Assembly: GCA_005885025.1 (NCBI GenBank)
Contig: VAYC01000103.1
Span: forward strand, 1-9,301
From: Actinomycetota bacterium
GTDB taxonomy: Bacteria; Actinomycetota; UBA4738
Direction of reading: 5' to 3'
Length of the DNA: 9,301 nt
This document shows, in pieces, positions 4,570 through 9,301 of the stretch. The position numbers were made by a program, and so were the translations under genes. The notes below the pieces were generated by a model. It did no database searches, was not told the DNA's origin, and saw nothing but the letters and a program-made list of their open reading frames with translations. The first letter of the stretch is position 1; each line of letters opens with the position of its first letter.

Positions 4570-7082
4570 TCAGCTCTTCTTCTTCCTGCGCGCTTTTGAA
4601 GGTGGTGCTTCCTCGACGGCCACTTCGGCCGGGGGAGACGACCCGTCCCCATCCGCCACGGCGACCGGCTCGCGCACCTCGCCGTTGCCGGAGAGGTCCG
4701 GTCGGGAAGGAACCCCGTCGACCTGTCCGTCGCCATCCTCGACCACGGGCTCCAGCACCGGGAGGGGCACCGTCACCTTGGCGTGCTGCTTGTGGGCTGC
4801 CACCGCCTCCTCGTGGTAAGCCTCGGCCCGCTCCCCGAACTCCGGGCTCCCGTAGGGCCGCCCGTCGACCAAGGGGCCCTGCAGGCCTTCGATGATGGCG
4901 GCGACGTCCTCCCCGGAGATCGTCTTGCTGGTCTCCAGAGCATGCGCGACGGCCAGGACTTCTCGGCGGTTGCCCTCGAGAAGAACCCGCGTGCGCTGGT
5001 AGTACTCCGCCAGCCGCCCCTCGACCCGCTTGCCCAGCTCGGTCTCGAGGAGGTTTCGATCGGTGCCGTCCTCAGCGGCGAGGCTGCTCCTCCCGACGGT
5101 GATGCCGAACTTGGTGACCGAGTCATACCCGTGTAGGCCTCCATGATCGTGGCGATCCGGGTGGCGTTCCGAAGATCTCCACCGACTCCAGCCGAGTTGT
5201 CCTCATCGAAGAACATCCGCTCGCCGGCCAGCGAGGCGAGGGAGCCCATGATGTCGACCTCCCACTCGGACTTCCAGTTGAACAACTGGTCCTCGAGTGG
5301 GATGAACGAGACAAACCCTCCGACGTCGCCGCGGCGCTCGATCGTGGCCATGTCGATGACTGCGTGCTTCCGCAGCCGGTAGGAGACCACAGCGTGGCAC
5401 GCCTCGTGGATGGCCGTGGCGTGGCGTTCCCGCTCGATGTACTCGAAGTCGTCGGGGAGGCCATGCTCCTTCAGCTGCTTGGCACGGAGGATGTCCTTCC
5501 ACTCGATGGCATCGCGCCCGTCCCTGACCGCGATGACCAGGGCCTCGTTCACCATGTCCTGGATTCCCGCCCCGGTGGCGTACGGCGTGATGACCGCGAG
5601 CTTCTCCACCTGATCGCGGGTCAGGATGTGCGTCACCTTGGCGAGGTAGTACTCGTAGGTCTCCCGCCGCCCCTCTTTCGAGGGGTATCCGACCTTGTAG
5701 ATGCGGTCGATGCGGCCTGGCCGGAGCATGGCCTCGTCCAGGACGTCGGGGCGGTTCGTGGCGAAGATGTGCAGGATCCGGTACTTCGGCGGCGGCTTGG
5801 GACGCATCCCGAGGATCCGCCGCACCACGCGGTTGAAGAACCCTCGGGGCTTCTTCAAACCCGACATCTCCGCCAGGAGAGACTGCAGCGTGCCCATCCC
5901 TCCGCCACCCATGCCCATCCCGGCGATGACCCTGTCGACCAGCCGGCGCGGCTGGCCCACATCGCCGGTGGAGAGGCTCTCCCGGAACAGCGCAGCCGCG
6001 CTCTCCCGGGACAGGTAGGCCATCCCGTTGCAGGCCTTGGGCGCCCAGGGGTCGAGGGCCGACGCCGTGTTGAATCCGCCGGTACCGGCCGAGCCGCGGT
6101 TGCCCAGCGAGTCCGCCTCGTCGAAGAACACGATCACGCCGCCGTGGCGAAGGGCGAGCTTTCGGAGTTTCCGGTAGAGGCCCTTGACCTTCAGGATGCC
6201 CACGCCAAAGAACATGTTGATGAAGCTGCCGGGCTCGACGAACACGAACGGCCGACTGGTCTCCCCGGCCACGGCCTGGGCCATGAGGGTCTTTCCGGTG
6301 CCCGGGGGACCCCACAGGAGGATCCCGCCCGGGACGTACCCGCCTCGCTTCTCGATCGACTCGGGGTCTTCCAGGAAGATGATGTTCTCTCCGACCCTCT
6401 TGAGGACCGCGTCCTGGCCCTTCACGTCGGTGAACCGGGTCTTGATGTCGTCGGGCATGTAGACGTCAACCCCGCCGCGGGAGAGGAACCAGAACAACCC
6501 CACGAACTGGAAGACGATGAAGAAGAAGCCGAAGGCAAGCTGGAAGGCGAAGGGAAGCGCCTTCACGATGGCGATCGGCAACTGGATCAACGCCGTGGCC
6601 GGTGGCAGGTGGTAGATCTTGGCCAGAGCCAGATCGATGATGGCCAGGATGAACAGGAGCTTCATGACTCGACTGAGCCGGAACCTGGTCCAGTCGTTCA
6701 TGCGGCCGGTTCGCTTCTCGAGCCCGGCGAAGAACCCGGTCCACGTCCGGTGCCAGCGGGCCCAGTGCTCGCTGACGAGGTAATGGGTCTGGCGGATCAC
6801 TTCGAGGCCGGCCAGGGCGAGCAACCACCAGTATCCCCGCAGCGTTTGGTCGAATGCTTGACGGCTCGAGATGGCGGGATCGAACTGCGCCATGCTCGCC
6901 CAGAGGAGCAGGAACCAGGCCCCGACGAACAGCAGGAACAGCCTGATCCGGTCCCAGAGATCGAGCGGCTTCCGGGTCGGGCGATCCTCGTCGCGCTCGC
7001 GGCTCTTCAGCTGGGTGGCGGGCGCGGGAATCCCGTCGTGTCCGGAAGGGGCGGCCAGGCCCGGCGTGTCCTCAGGGGTCAT
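4570..7082 (-). CDS. Divergent FtsH-like membrane AAA+ zinc metalloprotease, interrupted by one frameshift
   Basis: The start (ATG at 7080-7082) and about 650 residues are in one frame. The remaining 186 or so, down to the TGA at 4570, are in another, so the intended product is about 837 residues. Hydrophobic segments lie near 44-62, 84-97, 138-155 and 163-200, unlike the two-helix anchor of classical FtsH. The AAA domain has Walker A GPPGTGKT (258-265), pore loop NMFFGVG (289-295), Walker B VIVFFDEAD (316-324), sensor ATNRPDVLDEAMLRPGRIDR (441-460) and about 70 extra residues between Walker B and the sensor, including a Gly/Met-rich run. The protease part has HEACH (559-563) and GGDLRNAT, whose Asp is the expected third zinc ligand. 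After the frameshift near 5128-5130 the helical end of the protease domain (VEGRLAEYYQRTRVLLEGNR) and an acidic tail ending in KARRKKKS appear. FtsH-type enzymes degrade membrane and regulatory proteins. An uncorrected reading instead runs to a false stop at 4773 (769 residues). Confidence 0.85.
5128..5130 (-). other. Single-base frameshift site in the FtsH-like gene
   Basis: On the coding strand the bases ACGGGTATGACTCGG read YTGMTR in the upstream frame, after which the protein becomes Ser/Arg/Pro-rich nonsense. Moving to the neighbouring frame gives GYDSVTKFGITVG and then normal FtsH-like protease sequence. Adding one base in the GGG run (CCC at 5128-5130 on the plus strand) would join the frames as YTGYDSVTKFG. 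This is either a base-call or assembly error in a homopolymer or a genuine inactivating mutation. Confidence 0.8.
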
Positions 7083-7083
7083 G

Positions 7084-7767
7084 TCAGCGCTCCTTCACGG
7101 TCCAGGAACTCACGATGGTGTCGAGCAGGGTCTTGTTGTCGCGGTAGCAGTGCGATTCGCACCTCAGCATGAACAGGTACAGCTTGTTGGTAGCCGGGTC
7201 GACGACGGCGACCTGGGTGACCCTGATCACCGAGCCGCCCGCCGTCGGGTTGGACACTCCAGAGAGAACCACATCGAACGTCATCTCGCTTCCGTGAAGC
7301 CCACCCTTCAATACGATGTCCTTGTAGGCAAGGATTTCCCCGGCGTTCGCCTGAACCAGCCGGTCCACTGGATACACCCAGTTCCGCAGGCCGCCGAGGG
7401 AGAACTCGTCTCGGACCACCGAGGGGAGCGTCTGGACCCGAGCCTCGATGACGGGATACTTGGTGGCGTCGGCGATGCCTACGATGTGAGACACCTCCGG
7501 GTGGGGGTCGGCGTCGAATCCGATCAACCATGAGAACTGCTTGTCGGTCGCCCCGGAGAGGCTCTGACCGCCGGCCACCAGGATCTGGCGCTTGTCGAAG
7601 AACTTCCAGTTGCCCGGGACCTTGAAGTAGGCATTGCGGTCGGAGCTGCTTACGTAGACGAAGTCGGAGCTCGCGCAGCTCACAGCAAGGGCGAGGAAGG
7701 CCCCCAACAGGGCCGCCAGCGGGAGGCGCTTCGAACGATTGCCCTTCCAGCGGGCTTCCGACACCAT
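7084..7767 (-). CDS. Putative lipoprotein, operon partner of the FtsH-like protease
   Basis: This 227-residue protein has a basic N-terminus (KGNRSKR), a hydrophobic core at 15-30 and a lipobox-like LAVSC with Cys31, so it is probably a lipid-anchored exported protein. The mature part has a strand-rich start (DFVYVSSSDRNAYFKVPGNW) followed by FFDKRQILVAGG, a middle region, and an end with VTQVAVVDPATNKLYLFMLR and LLDTIVSSWTVKER. The theme of a protein describing a fold around VPxxW, with a C-terminal helix LLDTIVSSW, recalls PsbP/Mog1-type small lipoproteins, but I cannot assign a family. Cys204 and Cys208 (CESHC) may form a disulfide. Its stop is one base from the FtsH-like start, so the two are cotranscribed and probably work together at the membrane. 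A GATAAT box five bases from the ATG suggests a leaderless start. Confidence 0.82.
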   Translation of the reverse strand: MVSEARWKGNRSKRLPLAALLGAFLALAVSCASSDFVYVSSSDRNAYFKVPGNWKFFDKRQILVAGGQSLSGATDKQFSWLIGFDADPHPEVSHIVGIADATKYPVIEARVQTLPSVVRDEFSLGGLRNWVYPVDRLVQANAGEILAYKDIVLKGGLHGSEMTFDVVLSGVSNPTAGGSVIRVTQVAVVDPATNKLYLFMLRCESHCYRDNKTLLDTIVSSWTVKER

Positions 7768-7772
7768 GGTTA

Positions 7773-7778
7773 ATTATC
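7773..7778 (-). promoter_or_regulatory. Possible -10 box for the lipoprotein-FtsH operon
   Basis: On the minus strand GATAAT (7778 down to 7773) lies five bases before the ATG at 7767. That fits a transcription start at or just before the start codon, and there is no purine-rich ribosome site in between. The box matches five of six positions of TATAAT. No good -35 box is visible at 16-18 bases. Confidence 0.45.
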
Positions 7779-7839
7779 GCCCTGTCTCCCCAGAAAAATC
7801 AGGGGTCTGAAGGGGGTTCTTGAGCTGATCTCCAGCCGC

Positions 7840-8520
7840 GTGCCCGGGTTCGCGCCCAGCACCAACGGGCTGCATTTCGCCAACGATTTCGCGGCCCAGC
7901 CGCTTTTTCGGCTGGGAGTGGGGAGAGCTTCCCTTCCGATCGGGAACGCGGCCGACGGCCTGTGCGGAGGGATGGTCTTCGCAGCCCGGGACCTGTTCCA
8001 GTACCGCCTGCCGCCACCGCCCGATCGCACACCGCCCCCGCGCGGCACCAGCCTGTTTCGGTACCTGCTGGGCCGGCTGTTCGCCAGCTTCAACCTGCCC
8101 ACCGGTCCGCTCAGGTATTGGCTGTGGCAGATCCTGCCGGCCGGGGACAGGTTCGGCCTTCACGGCGTGGCCTGGCGCACGATCCGAGGCCACTGGCCCA
8201 GGATCCGGGCCGAACTGGACTCGGGGCGCCCCTCGCCGCTGGGTGTGGTCCGGACGCGGTCTGTCAACCCCCTGGACGTCGGCCGGAACCACCAGGTGCT
8301 GGCTTACGGCTACGACCTCGACGAAACGACCGATGCGCTCACCATTCGCGTCTATGACCCCAACCACCCCGATGACGACGATTGCCTCCTGCTTCTGTCA
8401 GTGGCCGACCCGACCAGGGCAACACCGATCGGGTACCTGGCAGGCGAGCTGCCGGTGCGGGGGTTCTTCCGAACCCGATACCGCCCGAAGGACCCCTCGG
8501 CCATCGCCGGCCCCACCTGA
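7840..8520 (+). CDS. Putative papain-fold (C39-like) cysteine peptidase-like protein, uncharacterised
   Basis: From a GTG at 7840 the frame encodes 226 residues. GFAPSTNGLHFANDF (3-17) is followed by IGNAADGLCGGMVFAARDLF (34-53), a central hydrophobic/aromatic part (71-110), HWPRIRAELDSGRPSPLGVV (118-137), NHQVLAYGYDLD (150-161) and LTIRVYDPNHPDDDD (167-181). A Cys after a Gly turn with a following helix (Cys42), a His beginning a strand (His151) and an Asp/Asn in YDPNHP (173-175) are arranged as in C39-type and other papain-fold peptidases. I recall similar proteins in actinobacteria only as hypotheticals; activity is inference. No signal peptide is seen. The start is uncertain: GTG 7840 lacks a ribosome site, and the frame is open upstream to 7774 without ATG, GTG or TTG, so the true N-terminus may be longer or damaged. 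It diverges from the lipoprotein gene. Confidence 0.75.
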   Translation: MPGFAPSTNGLHFANDFAAQPLFRLGVGRASLPIGNAADGLCGGMVFAARDLFQYRLPPPPDRTPPPRGTSLFRYLLGRLFASFNLPTGPLRYWLWQILPAGDRFGLHGVAWRTIRGHWPRIRAELDSGRPSPLGVVRTRSVNPLDVGRNHQVLAYGYDLDETTDALTIRVYDPNHPDDDDCLLLLSVADPTRATPIGYLAGELPVRGFFRTRYRPKDPSAIAGPT

Positions 8521-8562
8521 AGCGTGTCTGGATCAATTCCCACACCCGTGCCTGCCTTCGGC

Positions 8563-8587
8563 GTTTGACCGAATGGGGCCTGGGTAT
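8563..8587 (+). promoter_or_regulatory. SigB/SigF-type stress promoter
   Basis: GTTT (8563-8566) and GGGTAT (8582-8587) are separated by 15 bases, which matches the consensus of general-stress sigma factors (SigB of Bacillus and Streptomyces, SigF of mycobacteria: GTTT, 14-17 bases, GGGTAT). It lies 52 bases upstream of the GTG of the small hydrophobic protein in the 119-base gap after the peptidase-like gene. The match is seen; use by a SigB-family factor in this organism is inferred. Confidence 0.6.
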
Positions 8588-8639
8588 CCCCGGACGAGTC
8601 CAAGCAACTTGGGCGGCCGCCGATGAAGGAGGAACCGAC

Positions 8640-8789
8640 GTGGTGCTGCTGCTGCTCTTGCTCATTGCGATCTTGCTTGGGCTGGGGTTCGTCGTGAAGT
8701 GGCTGTTCATCCTTGCCTCGGTGCTGTTCATCCTGTGGCTCGCCGGGTGGCTCATCCGTCCCGGCGGAAGCCGCTGGTATTACTGGTAG
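8640..8789 (+). CDS. Small hydrophobic membrane protein (stress-type)
   Basis: This 49-residue protein starts at the GTG at 8640, chosen because AAGGAGG (8626-8632) lies seven bases upstream, an ideal ribosome site; a second GTG follows at 8643. Residues 2-20 (VLLLLLLIAILLGLGFVV) and 21-41 (KWLFILASVLFILWLAGWLI) form two membrane helices separated by a single Lys-Trp turn, ending in a charged and aromatic tail RPGGSRWYYW. Small proteins of this layout with an Arg-Trp-Tyr-Tyr-Trp-like tail are annotated as 'hydrophobic protein' in many actinobacteria and resemble the DUF5670/lmo0937 group. The function is unknown. A SigB-type promoter sits upstream and a strong hairpin terminator starts 17 bases after the stop, so it is a self-contained, probably stress-induced, single-gene unit. 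Confidence 0.8.
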   Translation: MVLLLLLLIAILLGLGFVVKWLFILASVLFILWLAGWLIRPGGSRWYYW

Positions 8790-8805
8790 CCAACACGTCC
8801 GCCAT

Positions 8806-8843
8806 AGCGATGGCTTCCGGAAACGACCGGAGGCCATCGCTTT
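8806..8843 (+). terminator. Strong hairpin terminator
   Basis: Bases 8806-8820 and 8827-8841 pair over 15 positions, with only one G-U wobble, around a six-base AAACGA loop; TTT then CCC follows. The stem is GC-rich. It lies just after the hydrophobic-protein gene and before the htrA promoter, so it should end the first transcript. The U-tract is short, so part of its effect may come from the stem alone. Confidence 0.75.
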
Positions 8844-8856
8844 CCCTGGCCGTACC

Positions 8857-8874
8857 GATTCAGGCTCGATTCAG
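8857..8874 (+). promoter_or_regulatory. GATTCAG direct repeat overlapping the -35 region of htrA
   Basis: GATTCAG occurs at 8857-8863 and 8868-8874, an exact 11-base period (one helical turn); with the preceding C the repeat is CGATTCAG. The two copies cover the place where a -35 box would be for the TATGAT -10 box at 8885-8890 (17-base spacing points to 8862-8867), where no consensus hexamer exists. This is the usual geometry for an OmpR/PhoB-type response regulator acting as activator. The repeat is seen; the regulator is inferred. Confidence 0.45.
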
Positions 8875-8884
8875 CCCTCGTTCT

Positions 8885-8890
8885 TATGAT
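8885..8890 (+). promoter_or_regulatory. -10 box of the HtrA-like gene
   Basis: TATGAT matches five of six consensus bases and lies nine bases before the ATG at 8900. The predicted transcript would start about three bases before the ATG, at an in-frame TTG (8897), so the mRNA is nearly or fully leaderless. GGGGGA lies too close to the ATG to act as a normal ribosome site. Confidence 0.5.
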
Positions 8891-8899
8891 GGGGGATTG

Positions 8900-9301
8900 A
8901 TGGCAGGAAGCCTCCTCCGTCGGAGACGCACCCCCCTCGCGATCGCCACGGCAGCGGGCCTCCTGGTCGCAGCTTGCACCAGTAGCCAGGCGGTGAAGAC
9001 GGGTGCAGGCAGCACACCTCTGGCCGTTCCTGCACTGCCATCGCCAAGTGCCGTCCTTCCCGACACCGTACAGAGCGATCCGATCGTCGCGGTGGTCAAG
9101 CGTGTCACCGGCGCGGTGGTGAACGTGACCAGCTCGACGCTCACCCAGGATGCCCTGGGCGGAGTACAGCCCGGGAAGGGCGTTGGGACGGGGTCGATCA
9201 TCCGCTCGGACGGCGTCATCGTGACGAACTTCCACGTCGTGGAAGGGGCGTTGAACCTCAAGGTCACGCTTCCTCCCCCCGACGGCCGAAGCTTCCAGGC
9301 A
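8900..9301 (+). CDS. HtrA/DegP-like trypsin-type serine protease, lipoprotein, 5' part
   Basis: The first 134 residues of a gene that runs off the window. The N-terminus has an Arg-rich start (LLRRRR), a hydrophobic core at 13-25 and a lipobox LVAAC with Cys26, so the protein should be exported and lipid-anchored. A Ser/Pro/Ala-rich linker (27-60) leads to SDPIVAVVKRVTGAVVNVTS, the usual opening of an HtrA protease domain. VGTGSIIRSDGVIVTNFHVV (95-114) follows, with His112 as the catalytic histidine in the family's TNxHVV motif. The catalytic Asp and Ser and any PDZ domain lie beyond the end. Members of this family degrade or refold damaged exported proteins. It stands behind a strong terminator and has its own promoter with a direct-repeat element, suggesting regulated expression under envelope stress. 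Confidence 0.85.
   Translation, partial: MAGSLLRRRRTPLAIATAAGLLVAACTSSQAVKTGAGSTPLAVPALPSPSAVLPDTVQSDPIVAVVKRVTGAVVNVTSSTLTQDALGGVQPGKGVGTGSIIRSDGVIVTNFHVVEGALNLKVTLPPPDGRSFQA

Noticed and set aside
4773..5130. The Ser/Arg/Pro-rich C-terminal 118 residues of the uncorrected FtsH-like frame as a natural disordered tail
   Set aside because: The neighbouring frame over the same bases gives the expected end of the FtsH protease domain, so this composition is an out-of-frame reading.
5881..5960. The Gly/Met-rich stretch in the FtsH-like protein as a tandem DNA repeat
   Set aside because: The residues GMGMGGGGMG arise from mixed codons over only about 30 bases. No longer periodic DNA repeat is present.
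5364..7172. A 602-codon open frame on the plus strand across the FtsH-like gene
   Set aside because: It is the complement-strand shadow of a high-GC coding gene. Its residues are Glu/Gly/Pro/Arg-rich without a domain, and the minus strand shows clear AAA protease motifs.
8339..8837. Minus-strand open frames over the hydrophobic-peptide gene
   Set aside because: They have no ribosome site, family motif or plausible composition. The plus-strand peptide has an ideal ribosome site, two membrane helices, a promoter and a terminator.

Overview
The window is GC-rich, densely packed bacterial chromosomal DNA. Several features point to a high-GC actinobacterium (Actinomycetota), probably an uncultured or soil lineage: a clpS gene paired with a DUF2017 gene, a small DUF2277 protein, lipoprotein-rich gene content, -10 boxes lying almost on top of start codons (leaderless transcripts), and one textbook SigB/SigF-type promoter. 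This placement is inferred from gene content; no rRNA or tRNA is present.

Layout. Positions 1-126 hold the zinc-ribbon C-terminus of a gene entering from the left. A minus-strand block follows, given here left to right: an exported PQQ-type sugar dehydrogenase (180-1307), a small His/Cys protein (1384-1674), DUF2017 (1734-2258) and clpS (2271-2567). Divergent from clpS is a PadR repressor gene (2669-3052), whose promoter contains a clear palindrome. Directly downstream of padR is a damaged stretch. It starts with the N-terminus of a PadR-associated (ADOP-like) permease, which runs into the C-terminal two-thirds of a DppB-type oligopeptide permease interrupted by two single-base frameshifts (3054-3888). 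Next come two translationally coupled plus-strand genes, DUF2277 (3914-4138) and a PPC/DUF296 protein (4135-4563). These converge on a minus-strand operon of a lipoprotein (7084-7767) and a divergent FtsH-like membrane AAA protease (4570-7082), the latter carrying one single-base frameshift. The right end is plus strand: a C39-like putative cysteine peptidase (7840-8520), a 49-residue hydrophobic membrane peptide behind a SigB-type promoter (8640-8789), a strong terminator hairpin (8806-8843), and the beginning of an HtrA-like lipoprotein serine protease (8900 to the window end).

Themes. Much of the window concerns protein quality control and stress: ClpS, the FtsH-like protease, an HtrA-like protease, a putative papain-fold peptidase and a stress-type hydrophobic peptide. 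All three frameshifts are consistent with loss of one base, and each could be the shortening of a short homopolymer run. Assembly error therefore has to be weighed against real gene decay. No CRISPR array, insertion sequence, phage gene or RNA gene was seen. I found no clear undescribed multi-gene system. The best leads are the FtsH-like protease with its lipoprotein partner, the uncharacterised GLCGGM peptidase-like protein, and the regulatory sites at padR/clpS, the hydrophobic peptide gene and htrA.
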